Program-made: the position numbers and the translations under genes | Notes under the pieces: generated by a model | What the model was told of the DNA's origin: nothing | What the model saw: the letters and a program-made list of their open reading frames with translations, nothing else | Database searches by the model: none | Shown here: positions 8,082-15,871 of the stretch, in pieces | Layout of the letters: each line of letters starts with the position of its first letter | Numbering within the stretch: position 1 is the first letter of the stretch | Assembly: GCF_016725325.1 (NCBI RefSeq) | Contig: NZ_CP068083.1 | Span: 4,588,001 to 4,652,000 of the forward strand | Direction: 5' to 3' | Source of the DNA: Sphingobacterium spiritivorum | GTDB lineage: Bacteria > Bacteroidota > Bacteroidia > Sphingobacteriales > Sphingobacteriaceae | Length of the DNA: 64,000 nt

Positions 8082-8543
8082 ATGGAAGTCTTTATTTTAA
8101 TCTGTGTAGGTATTTTCGGAAGTCTCTTATCTTTCTATACCAGTGTTCATCTGAAGCAAGGGCCGATCCGTTCTTCCGCTTCACTAACTATGCTGGTTGC
8201 CGGATTTCTGTATTTTTTCCCTGAACTGCTGTCGCCTTATCTTACTAAAAATATACCTTACGTATTCATAGGCTCCTCTTTTATTGGCATGGTGTCTTCC
8301 GGTCAGTTGTCCAGCTATCTGGGACTAGGACTTGCCGGGCTGATTTTTACCTTTATTTTCCTGAATACAAGCCGATTTTTCGATGGCTTTGGTGGTGCAC
8401 TGGGCACTTCGGCCTGTGTATCCTTACTGGCAGTAATGAGTATACCCTATCTCAAGACCAACCGAAAAGTAACTATAGGTTTTTTACAGTTGAGAAGATT
8501 CGTTCTGAAAAATAAAAAAAGACGTATCCGCAAAGTACGTTAG
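8082..8543 (+). CDS. Integral membrane protein of unknown function (second of a pair)
   Basis: A 153-residue membrane protein with about four helices and a basic tail ending KNKKRRIRKVR. It follows the preceding gene by three bases and very likely shares its mRNA. Residues near 65-75 (IGSSFIGMVSSG) and 100-115 (FDGFGGALGTSA) correspond to motifs of the upstream partner, which points to duplication and divergence. It has no signal peptide beyond its first helix and no enzymatic motif. The strongly positive C-terminus should be cytoplasmic. The family is not recognised; only a membrane-embedded role together with its partner can be inferred. Confidence 0.7.
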   Translation: MEVFILICVGIFGSLLSFYTSVHLKQGPIRSSASLTMLVAGFLYFFPELLSPYLTKNIPYVFIGSSFIGMVSSGQLSSYLGLGLAGLIFTFIFLNTSRFFDGFGGALGTSACVSLLAVMSIPYLKTNRKVTIGFLQLRRFVLKNKKRRIRKVR

Positions 8544-8580
8544 AGAATCCTATTTTTATACCGGTTAATATAAGGACAGT

Positions 8581-8961
8581 ATGAAAACACTGGCGGATTA
8601 TTATTTATCACAGCAGGAACCTCATAAAAGTTGTCTGTTAGCACTACGGGATATTATTCTGGCTTTAGATCCGGATATAACACATGAACTAAAATATGGT
8701 ATGCCTTTCTTTTGTTATAAAGGAAAAATGTTCTGCTACCTATGGATACACAAATCCTATGGACAGCCCTATATTGGAATTGTTGAAGGTAAGCACATTA
8801 TACACCCCATGCTGATAACTGAAAAAAGAGCACGAATGAAGATCATGCTTTTAGATTCGGATAAAGATTTACCGCTTTCCTCCATCAAAGATATAGTATA
8901 TCAGGCTATTCAACTTTATAAAAATGGTACAATAGCAATCCCCAATAAAAAATCACAATGA
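8581..8961 (+). CDS. DUF1801 (YdhG-like) protein
   Basis: A 126-residue cytosolic protein of the DUF1801 family. It has the usual opening, LADYYLSQQEPHKSCLLALRDIIL, the central HELKYGMPFFCYKGKMFCYL and the YIGIVEGKHI region. The fold is a small alpha/beta domain whose biochemical function is unknown; some relatives are thought to be iron-chaperone or frataxin-like. It overlaps the following OsmC gene by four bases (ATGA at 8958-8961), so the two are translationally coupled. That suggests a shared stress context without proving it. Confidence 0.82.
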   Translation: MKTLADYYLSQQEPHKSCLLALRDIILALDPDITHELKYGMPFFCYKGKMFCYLWIHKSYGQPYIGIVEGKHIIHPMLITEKRARMKIMLLDSDKDLPLSSIKDIVYQAIQLYKNGTIAIPNKKSQ

Positions 8962-9431
8962 GTAAACAGCATCAATACAGTTTAACGGTAGAATGGACTG
9001 GTAATACGGGTCTAGGGACTAAAAGTTATACTTCCTACAGCCGTAACCATACTATCCAGTCTGAAAACAAAGCCATTATTGAAGCCTCTTCAGACCCGGC
9101 TTTCAGAGGAGATCCGCAAAGATACAATCCGGAAGAGCTGCTTCTATCCTCTGTTTCTTCCTGCCACATGCTCTGGTATCTGCACTTCTGTTCACAGCAC
9201 AATATTACAGTACTGGCCTATGTGGATCAGCCGGAAGGAACTATGCTGGAAAATGGAGATGGAAGTGGGTATTTTACCGGAATAACTTTACATCCGCAAA
9301 TAGAAATAGCAGAAGAAGATAAAATTGCACTGGCACAAGACTTACATCGCAAGGCTAATACATATTGCTTTATAGCCAACTCGCTCAATTTCAAAATAGA
9401 ACATAAGGCTATAATCAAAGTCGGTAAATAA
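8958..9431 (+). CDS. OsmC-family peroxidase-like protein
   Basis: A 157-residue OsmC/Ohr-superfamily protein. OsmC proteins reduce organic hydroperoxides with a redox Cys pair. One Cys is in LLLSSVSSCHMLWYLHFC near residue 70; the second expected Cys is in NTYCFIANSLNF near residue 137. The family sequence YNPEELLLSSVSSCHM is clear. Its start overlaps the DUF1801 stop (ATGA), so both are made from one message. In this subgroup the substrate is not established. A hairpin follows before the convergent PepSY gene. Confidence 0.87.
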   Translation: MSKQHQYSLTVEWTGNTGLGTKSYTSYSRNHTIQSENKAIIEASSDPAFRGDPQRYNPEELLLSSVSSCHMLWYLHFCSQHNITVLAYVDQPEGTMLENGDGSGYFTGITLHPQIEIAEEDKIALAQDLHRKANTYCFIANSLNFKIEHKAIIKVGK

Positions 9432-9454
9432 TTGCAGATCGGTCTGAAATAAAA

Positions 9455-9499
9455 ATTGTCATACCTGTATGCATAAAGGGCAGTACAAAGTATGACAAT
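9455..9499. terminator. Hairpin between convergent OsmC and PepSY genes
   Basis: ATTGTCATAC (9455-9464) pairs with GTATGACAAT (9490-9499) around a 25-nt loop. It sits between two converging stop codons, where a bidirectional terminator is expected, but the long loop weakens the call. Confidence 0.5.
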
Positions 9500-9544
9500 A
9501 GTTTCTCCCATATTTACAATGGGATCAATGCCTAAAATTTTTAA

Positions 9545-11170
9545 TTAAGCCGTATATTTTCGTTTTCTGATCTTTATATATACATAAAGTGAAACCAGAG
9601 ACAATGCAAAAAACAGTAAATCGATAAATAAAATATCAAATGCTCCTGACCGATAGGTGGCCCATGGCCAGCTGCCCGTCATAATACCATTTGCAAGAGG
9701 AACACCCAAACACAGCAATATGGATAAAAATACTGTTTGGCGGTTAGTCAATGCGATATCCCTGCGTATAATAAAATAGACCGCCAGCACCAACCAGGAA
9801 TAAAAATACCAATGGTAAATATCACTCTGCGTAGGTGTATTTAAAAAGCGTAATACAATAAATGTGAATGCCGTAACCGGAAGCATAGTCAGACAGGAAG
9901 CCAGAAATATATTAGCGGTCCAAAAGTTAAACTTACGCTTATGTGCAGGTACATTCGTCTTATCCCGTGCAACTAGCCAGATCAAAATACCGGATATAAT
10001 AACCACACAACCCATTACGCCTAATACAAAATAAATAATCTTTAATGCACGGCCTCCGTAATCGCCGAAGTGAAGATGATAAATCAATGCTTTTACATGA
10101 TCGAGATAGCTGGATTCCAGATGAGGTGTTTTCTCACTTAATACCTTTTGATCCTTGACACGATACACTAATTTTCCGGTTCCGGAAAAGTTGATATCTG
10201 CATCAGGTTTAGCCTCCACAATAATATGCATGTTTGCATCATTATAGTTTCGTACATACATTCGGCTAATCGTACTTCCCGGCCATCTTTCATTTATTCC
10301 TTCTACAAAGGCATTCAGATCAAACTTAGTATTCAGCGCCTGATACGAATATTCATATTTTGCATCATCAGAATATTGCAAAGCCTGATAAACCTTTTCC
10401 GTATCTCCTTTATACAGCACCTTACTGTAGGGCATGATCAATACAAAATTGATAATCAGTATTACCCCTGTAACAGCAAACATAAATTGAAAAGGAAAAC
10501 CGATTACACCGAGAGCTGTATGAATATCCGTCCATACCGTTTTCCATTTACTCCAGGGCCGGAATATAAAAAAATTGGATTTGATCTTATCCCAATGAAG
10601 AAATACCCCTGTAATCAGGGCGAATAAAAAAAGAAAAGATACCAAGCCCGCTAAAAGATATCCGAAAGGTGTACCGATATTGATTGGGATCTGATTAAGT
10701 TGCGCCAGAAAATGAAGTCTGTATAAAAATTCGCCCATATCATAAGAACTTGCATAATCAGATGTTGATTTTTTAGCAAAGTCATATGTAAAATAAGCTG
10801 AATCTTCATTGCCTCCTCTCCGGCCTCTTCTCCCCTTTTTACCTTCTGTTTCCGGATTCTTTTTACTGATAGTGGTATCTGCCGAGACACTCATGTCTAC
10901 ATAGGTAGCCATGTCATTCCGGTTGACATAAAAAGAAAAATCTCTTCCGGTTAAGTTATACTTGGTGGATAACGAATCCACTAAAAAATTGTAGTCTTTT
11001 TTTACTATCCCTTTATGCGCACTGTATGAAAAATTCTTTTGCCAAGCAGATATTTCCTCTCTGAAAAAAGTAAATGAACCGGCGAAAAAGATCACATATA
11101 ATAATGCACAGATGAGTATGCCGCTGATGGTATGTGTATGAAAATAGATGTTATATCTTCTGATATTCAT
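9545..11170 (-). CDS. PepSY-associated TM helix protein (iron-uptake associated)
   Basis: A 541-residue inner-membrane protein of the PepSY_TM family, found with siderophore receptors; members such as XusC and FoxB are thought to act in reduction or handling of ferric siderophores. It has at least eight helices. The first (about 15-38) follows YNIYFHTHTISGIL, and histidine-containing segments YRLHFLAQLNQ, WTDIHTALGVIGFPFQ and YHLHFGDYGGRALK could bind haem or iron. Two periplasmic PepSY regions lie near 40-150 and 255-370. An Arg/Gly/Lys-rich stretch near residue 110 (KKGRRGRRGG) in the first periplasmic loop is odd. It ends a leftward run behind two small membrane genes and a DUF4198 gene. 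Confidence 0.85.
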   Translation of the reverse strand: MNIRRYNIYFHTHTISGILICALLYVIFFAGSFTFFREEISAWQKNFSYSAHKGIVKKDYNFLVDSLSTKYNLTGRDFSFYVNRNDMATYVDMSVSADTTISKKNPETEGKKGRRGRRGGNEDSAYFTYDFAKKSTSDYASSYDMGEFLYRLHFLAQLNQIPINIGTPFGYLLAGLVSFLFLFALITGVFLHWDKIKSNFFIFRPWSKWKTVWTDIHTALGVIGFPFQFMFAVTGVILIINFVLIMPYSKVLYKGDTEKVYQALQYSDDAKYEYSYQALNTKFDLNAFVEGINERWPGSTISRMYVRNYNDANMHIIVEAKPDADINFSGTGKLVYRVKDQKVLSEKTPHLESSYLDHVKALIYHLHFGDYGGRALKIIYFVLGVMGCVVIISGILIWLVARDKTNVPAHKRKFNFWTANIFLASCLTMLPVTAFTFIVLRFLNTPTQSDIYHWYFYSWLVLAVYFIIRRDIALTNRQTVFLSILLCLGVPLANGIMTGSWPWATYRSGAFDILFIDLLFFALSLVSLYVYIKIRKRKYTA

Positions 11171-11175
11171 TGTTG

Positions 11176-11454
11176 TTATTTAAGTAAGTAAGGAATAGAG
11201 AAGAGCAGGCTTAATACAATATAAGTGAGCCATACTTTCCAGATGTTTTCAGCAACAAAGGCCCATAACAATAAGAAAGCCCATAAAATGTATCCGGTGA
11301 TAAATGATGTAATAATAACATTTTCCTGAGGGAATATATACATGAGACACAGGTGGAAGCTCAGCATGACTACATATCCTCCTACAAATCCGGCCAGAAT
11401 TTTTGAAAGTCTTAGCCAGGGAGACTTGGTTAAATATTTTTTATTAGCAGGCAT
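11176..11454 (-). CDS. Small membrane protein, DUF3649-like
   Basis: A 92-residue protein with three predicted helices (about 18-38, 46-64, 68-88). The pattern LAGFVGGYVVMLSFHLCLMYIF followed by WAFLLLWAFVAENIWKVWL resembles DUF3649, a small protein that in proteobacterial iron operons sits beside PepSY and DUF3325 genes. The six-base gap to the PepSY gene and five-base gap from the preceding small membrane gene show tight coupling. The family assignment is by pattern and position, so it is only moderately certain. Its role is probably assembly or function of the siderophore-handling membrane complex. Confidence 0.65.
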   Translation of the reverse strand: MPANKKYLTKSPWLRLSKILAGFVGGYVVMLSFHLCLMYIFPQENVIITSFITGYILWAFLLLWAFVAENIWKVWLTYIVLSLLFSIPYLLK

Positions 11455-11459
11455 ATGTA

Positions 11460-11789
11460 TTAAATAAAAAATTCAAACAGCAGACATACCGCATAAGCAG
11501 CCAGAACCGACTTATAATTCAGATAGCGAAATGGAAAAAGAGCAACAAGCAGGCTTCCTGCTGTCATAATACTAATTATAGCAATAAAAATTCCACTCAT
11601 CCAACCTAAATAATAAACGAATAGTCCGGTTGCAATTATGAATAATGTGGCACATAGAAATTTACTAAACTGCGGCCTTGATTCCAGTTTGGCCAGATAT
11701 GCTGGTTTATTTTTCCATCCGGCCTTTTTGGATGTATTGTACCAGAGAAAAAAACCTATAAAAACAAGTAAAAAACTAGTGCTAAACAT
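11460..11789 (-). CDS. Small membrane protein, DUF3325-like
   Basis: A 109-residue protein with four hydrophobic segments (1-18, 45-62, 65-83, 92-108). The arrangement of a short basic cytoplasmic loop (SKKAGWKNKPAYLAKLESR), then a Gly/Trp-rich helix pair (YYLGWMSGIFIAIISIMTAGSLLVALFPF), recalls DUF3325, which accompanies PepSY and DUF3649 proteins in iron-uptake operons. It is the first of three closely packed leftward genes and has a good ribosome site (AAAGGAG) upstream. The 260-bp gap to the DUF4198 gene leaves open whether it shares that promoter. No catalytic residues are evident. Confidence 0.62.
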   Translation of the reverse strand: MFSTSFLLVFIGFFLWYNTSKKAGWKNKPAYLAKLESRPQFSKFLCATLFIIATGLFVYYLGWMSGIFIAIISIMTAGSLLVALFPFRYLNYKSVLAAYAVCLLFEFFI

Positions 11790-12049
11790 ATATAAGTTAA
11801 ATCAAAGCTCCTTTAAATAATCAGCAGCTGATCATAGGGACCAACCGCTGAAACATTAAAGAGAGAGAAACGTTAATCTATTTTAGAGTTGTCCGTATAT
11901 TTCGCTGTCATACCGCTTACCCTTTTCAGGTGCATGTGGATTTCAGAAAAAACCATCAAAAGCATGTCTGTTAATAATGTAGCATCATTCTGCCTGAAGA
12001 CAGTAGTGATATGGCATTATTCCAGCTTTACGGATAACTTTTATAATTT

Positions 12050-12763
12050 TTATTTTTGTTCAAAAAATGTAGTAGCACCATGCCAGTTACGGGTATAGTC
12101 TTTATCATTCCAACGCCCGGTTTCATCATTCATCTGTGATGCTTCCACTACATAATTACCTTTCCACTGCGGAGAGAAAGAAACAATACCTTTTTCGTTC
12201 GTTTTGAATGTTTTGGTCCATCCTGTCTCAGACATCACGATAACTTCAGCATCTTTGACTGCCTTACCATTACTGCTGACAAGCACTTCTACTTCAGATT
12301 TATTCTTTCCGTTTGTAACGACTTTTTCGACCGCAAAAGGAAGATCTTTAGGAGAATTTGCGTTGTTTACCAATTTGCCGACACTTACAGGGACAAGTGA
12401 AGAAAAGTTGTACTTTGTAGTTCCACCTAAATCTTTTGTTGCGTGTACAGTAGATATATAGTAAAGACCGTCTTTCTCAGGAACAAAGGATGTTGCTAAA
12501 TGGCCTTGTTCATCCTTCACATCAAGCTTTACACGTTGGTTATCCGGAGTCGTTAACCATACTTCCAGATTTTTGAGATCAGAGTACCATTTATCTGTAC
12601 TTTCCTTTTCCCCGCTAGCATATTCTCCGAAAAATATTTTTACATCGTGGGGTTGATTTTTACTTGCGGACGCTTTGCTCTCGATCCATACAGCGTGAGC
12701 CATTGCTACTTGTTTGCCGCCAAGTAAAATCAGAATCAAAAATAATTGGGTAATAATTTTCAT
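12050..12763 (-). CDS. DUF4198-type periplasmic protein, putative metal binding
   Basis: A 237-residue exported protein with a signal peptide (about 1-22, ending MAHA) whose mature end starts HAVWIES. This His-X-Val-Trp opening is typical of DUF4198 and related periplasmic proteins found near metal transporters, where the N-terminal His is thought to bind metal. Two beta-sandwich regions follow, the second a transthyretin-like fold near 165-235 (KDAEVIVMSETGWTKTF). It lies upstream of the DUF3325/DUF3649/PepSY genes and opposite the TonB receptor, so a role in metal capture is likely. Its promoter has well-placed -33 and -7 boxes and a TCTAAATAAAA motif next to the ATG. Confidence 0.75.
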   Translation of the reverse strand: MKIITQLFLILILLGGKQVAMAHAVWIESKASASKNQPHDVKIFFGEYASGEKESTDKWYSDLKNLEVWLTTPDNQRVKLDVKDEQGHLATSFVPEKDGLYYISTVHATKDLGGTTKYNFSSLVPVSVGKLVNNANSPKDLPFAVEKVVTNGKNKSEVEVLVSSNGKAVKDAEVIVMSETGWTKTFKTNEKGIVSFSPQWKGNYVVEASQMNDETGRWNDKDYTRNWHGATTFFEQK

Positions 12764-12766
12764 ATT

Positions 12767-12777
12767 TTTTATTTAGA
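12767..12777 (-). promoter_or_regulatory. TCTAAATAAAA motif before DUF4198 gene
   Basis: Four bases upstream of the ATG and downstream of the predicted start site, the minus strand reads TCTAAATAAAA. The same string occurs at the starts of the TonB receptor genes at 13400 and 31491. A repressor bound here would block the message, which fits iron control. Confidence 0.4.
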
Positions 12778-12796
12778 CTGATTATAAACAATGATG

Positions 12797-12826
12797 CAAA
12801 TATAGAACAAAATCCATTTTTGTCAA
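12797..12826 (-). promoter_or_regulatory. Promoter of the DUF4198 arm
   Basis: The minus strand has TTG at 12826-12824, a 19-base spacer, then TATATTTG at 12804-12797. This is a full match to the Bacteroidota TTG/TAnnTTTG promoter type. Transcription would begin near 12790. Confidence 0.65.
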
Positions 12827-13223
12827 TAAAAAATCATAATTAATTTCTAAAATGCGGTAGCGGGCTATCTGATTAATCTTAAGTATCAGAAGTACAGCAT
12901 GCTCATGTTACAAAGCAAAGCTTAAGCAAATCAAAAAATATAAGATTTTCTATCCGATACAAACGTGATCACCGAACGGTTATCAATAAAAGATATTACC
13001 AGATTACTGCATATCAAATTCAACGATCGGATCAGCAAATTACCCCTGCCCGATCCATTCTGAATTCTATTTGATCAGTTCTTTTTAGTAAGCTTAATAA
13101 GCACGACTCCCACCATTTTTATAAGGATTCTATTCATAAAAGATAGTGTAAACAGGAAAAAATAAGCCTTAAACATATAAACAAGGCCTAAAACACAACT
13201 ATTCAAAAAAGATTAAAAAAAAC
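12827..13223. other. Divergent spacer of the iron cluster
   Basis: About 400 AT-rich bases separate the two divergent promoters. I find no ORF of useful length and no stable hairpin. Sites for further regulators are possible but none is evident. Confidence 0.4.
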
Positions 13224-13253
13224 TTGTCTGCTTATTATTTCTTTCTAAATTTG
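13224..13253 (+). promoter_or_regulatory. Promoter of the TonB receptor arm
   Basis: TTG at 13224-13226 is followed after 19 bases by TAAATTTG at 13246-13253. The predicted start is near 13260, giving an untranslated leader of about 140 nt before the ATG at 13400. Confidence 0.65.
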
Positions 13254-13265
13254 CACTGTTTATAT

Positions 13266-13280
13266 TTAATCTAAATAAAA
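13266..13280 (+). promoter_or_regulatory. Candidate iron-responsive operator
   Basis: TTAATCTAAATAAAA just after the predicted transcription start is identical over 15 bases to a sequence inside the promoter of the IutA-like receptor (31544-31558). The position suits a repressor site. Whether the regulator is Fur or a DtxR-type protein is unknown. Confidence 0.42.
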
Positions 13281-13399
13281 ATAAAGTATTTCATACATGC
13301 TTATAAGGCATAATAACTGATATGTAAAAAATAGGTTTACAGCTCATATTATTCACTTGCAACTATTAACATCAACGACATCTATTGAACAAATCCGAC

Positions 13400-15823
13400 A
13401 TGCAACACAATTACCCCATTCTTAATCTACTTCCGAATATCTCCGGCAAAAAAATATGTGGCGCCCTTCTCTTTGCCCATGTGATATGCAGTTCAGCTCT
13501 TTATGCAGCCGGCAATCCGAATAGCAGCCTGTTGACAATTCAGCTTCAGCAACATGAACTTACAGGGCAGATAATGAGTGAAGATATACCTTTAGCCGGT
13601 GCGACAGTTAAAATCCCTTCCTTATCCAAAAATGCGATTACCGATGAAAACGGAAAATTTACATTTAAGAATCTTCCTTCAGGGAAATATAAAATCGTAG
13701 TATCTGCAATAGGACACAGCAGATGGAGTGAAGATATCCAAATAGGACCAAACAAGCAGACACTTCCCGTCATTTCACTTACCCGCTCAACAGAGCAAAT
13801 AGAGGAAGTCATGGTGTTAGGGCGCACTAAAGTAGAAGAGGTCAACAAACAGGCCTACAATGTCACTGCATTAGATGCTACAAAACTCCATAATACTACA
13901 CTTGATATTGGTCATGCACTGGATAGAGTCTCCGGAGTAAGAGTCCGGGAGACCGGTGGTGTGGGTTCAGATATGAATCTGTCTATCAATGGTTACTCCG
14001 GTAAACAGATAAAAATATTCATCGATGGTATTCCTATGGAAGGCTTCGGATCTTCTTTTCAGCTCAATAATATTCCGATCAATCTGGCCGAACGTGTGGA
14101 AGTATACCGAGGTGTCGTACCTGTATGGTTAGGCGCTGATGCTATGGGAGGCGCAATTAATATCGTCACCGGCAGCTCTAAAAAGAATTATATAGATGCC
14201 TCTTATTCTTATGGATCGTTTAATACACACCGAACCACTATAAATGCGGGTCTGACTTCTAAATCCGGCTATACATTGCAGCTAAATGCTTACCAGAATT
14301 ATTCAGACAACAACTACAGAATATCTGTTCCTGATGGTCCTCAAAATGTAAAACGCTTTCACGACACCTACCACAATGAAGCGATTATTCTTCAGACCGG
14401 AGTCGTGGACAAAAGCTATGCAGACCGACTTTTAGTAGGAATACAATTGGGTAAGAGTTATAAAGAAATGCAGACTGGTGCGCGTATTGAATCTGTATTC
14501 GGATCCTGGTACCGCAAGGGCGACATTATTACACCCACTTTGAGATACCAGAAAAGAGATCTGTTTATCAAAGGATTGACAGCAAGTGTGAATGCGAATA
14601 TTAACCTGGGGCACGAACAGAACATCGATACGACTTATGTGAGGTACGATTGGTATGGTACGCCTAAATATTATTCGGGCCTGGGCGGCGAGCAAAGCCG
14701 AAGTCTCTACAAGTACAGAAATAATACAGGCCTGGCCGCTACAACGATTTCATATGATATTAATGAACGAAATGCTGTTGTATTGAACAATACCTATTCT
14801 ACTTTTAACAGAAAAGGTTCTGACGAACTGTATCCTGAAAACGTCGCCTATGATCTTCCCAGAAAATCAAGTAAAAATATTACAGGCTTAGCGTACCGCT
14901 ACAATCATGATGGCAAATGGAATGTCACAGGATTTTTCAAAAATTACTTCCAACGGCTTAAATACAGCTCCAGTTATAATCCGTCTGGCAACTACGGTGA
15001 TGTAGCATATAACCATCAGCAAACGAATTATAACAAAATCGGATACGGAATAGCCGGTACTTATTTCCTTACCCCTGCCCTACAATTAAAAGCTTCGTAC
15101 GAAAATGCGAAGCGTATGCCGGAAGCGGAAGAGGTATTCGGGGATGAAATTTTGAAATCAAGTAATCTGGACCTGAAACCGGAATCCAGTGACAATTATA
15201 ATCTGGGTGTGAATTATATGTTCTCCATTAATCAGGATCACCGCTTTGCTGTAGATCTGGGACTTCTGTACAGAGATTCCAAAGATTTTATCCGTGAAAA
15301 ATTTAATGTAAACATGGTTAAGACTATTATGGAAAACAGAGCCAGTGTAACCAATAAAGGTATAGACGCTGAGATTCGGTATTCCTATAAGAAATTCTTC
15401 ACAGCGGGAGCGAATATGTCTTATCATGACTTCAGGAATAAAACCAAATATGAAAACGACAACGCAAATGTAAGTATCGTCTACAATGACAGGATGCCTA
15501 ATATTCCTTATCTGTACGGCAATTTTGATGCAACAGTATTCCTCTCCGATCTGGGCACAAAAGGGAACAATCTGAGTATCGGTTATAACCTGCTTTATGT
15601 ACACAGCATGTATCTCTACTGGCCAAGTCAGGGTGCAGAAAAACTGGACATTGGTACACAACTGGGGCATGATGTCAATGCTGTATATAGCTTTAACAAT
15701 GGTCGGTATAATATAGGTCTGGAATGCAAAAACATAACTAATGCCCAGTTATTTGACAATTTCAGATTGCCGAAGCCATCAAGAGGATTCTTCCTGAAAG
15801 CACGTTACTTTATATCTAACTAG
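13400..15823 (+). CDS. TonB-dependent siderophore receptor, XusA-like
   Basis: An 807-residue outer-membrane receptor. I chose the ATG at 13400 over an in-frame TTG 15 bases upstream because it gives a normal start before the signal peptide (hydrophobic stretch about residues 19-38, ending SALYAA). Next come a carboxypeptidase-like CNA_B domain (about 50-130; GQIMSEDIPLAGATVKIP), a plug domain (about 145-245; IFIDGIPMEGFGSSFQLNNIP and VEVYRGVVPVWLGADAMGGAINIVTG) and a 22-strand barrel ending in a terminal Phe-Ile-Ser-Asn. The DUF4374 lipoprotein follows after 48 bp and a PepSY protein is encoded on the opposite arm, the same trio as XusABC in Bacteroides. The substrate is probably a ferric xenosiderophore. 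Confidence 0.85.
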   Translation: MQHNYPILNLLPNISGKKICGALLFAHVICSSALYAAGNPNSSLLTIQLQQHELTGQIMSEDIPLAGATVKIPSLSKNAITDENGKFTFKNLPSGKYKIVVSAIGHSRWSEDIQIGPNKQTLPVISLTRSTEQIEEVMVLGRTKVEEVNKQAYNVTALDATKLHNTTLDIGHALDRVSGVRVRETGGVGSDMNLSINGYSGKQIKIFIDGIPMEGFGSSFQLNNIPINLAERVEVYRGVVPVWLGADAMGGAINIVTGSSKKNYIDASYSYGSFNTHRTTINAGLTSKSGYTLQLNAYQNYSDNNYRISVPDGPQNVKRFHDTYHNEAIILQTGVVDKSYADRLLVGIQLGKSYKEMQTGARIESVFGSWYRKGDIITPTLRYQKRDLFIKGLTASVNANINLGHEQNIDTTYVRYDWYGTPKYYSGLGGEQSRSLYKYRNNTGLAATTISYDINERNAVVLNNTYSTFNRKGSDELYPENVAYDLPRKSSKNITGLAYRYNHDGKWNVTGFFKNYFQRLKYSSSYNPSGNYGDVAYNHQQTNYNKIGYGIAGTYFLTPALQLKASYENAKRMPEAEEVFGDEILKSSNLDLKPESSDNYNLGVNYMFSINQDHRFAVDLGLLYRDSKDFIREKFNVNMVKTIMENRASVTNKGIDAEIRYSYKKFFTAGANMSYHDFRNKTKYENDNANVSIVYNDRMPNIPYLYGNFDATVFLSDLGTKGNNLSIGYNLLYVHSMYLYWPSQGAEKLDIGTQLGHDVNAVYSFNNGRYNIGLECKNITNAQLFDNFRLPKPSRGFFLKARYFISN

Positions 15824-15871
15824 ATTTTTTTTACAACTCAAAATAATATTAATAACTAAAATTACATACTC

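Noticed and set aside
12827-13223. Cobalamin or other riboswitch upstream of the TonB receptor
   Set aside because: No stem-loop set or conserved box typical of B12, TPP or FMN riboswitches was recognised in the divergent region or its leader.
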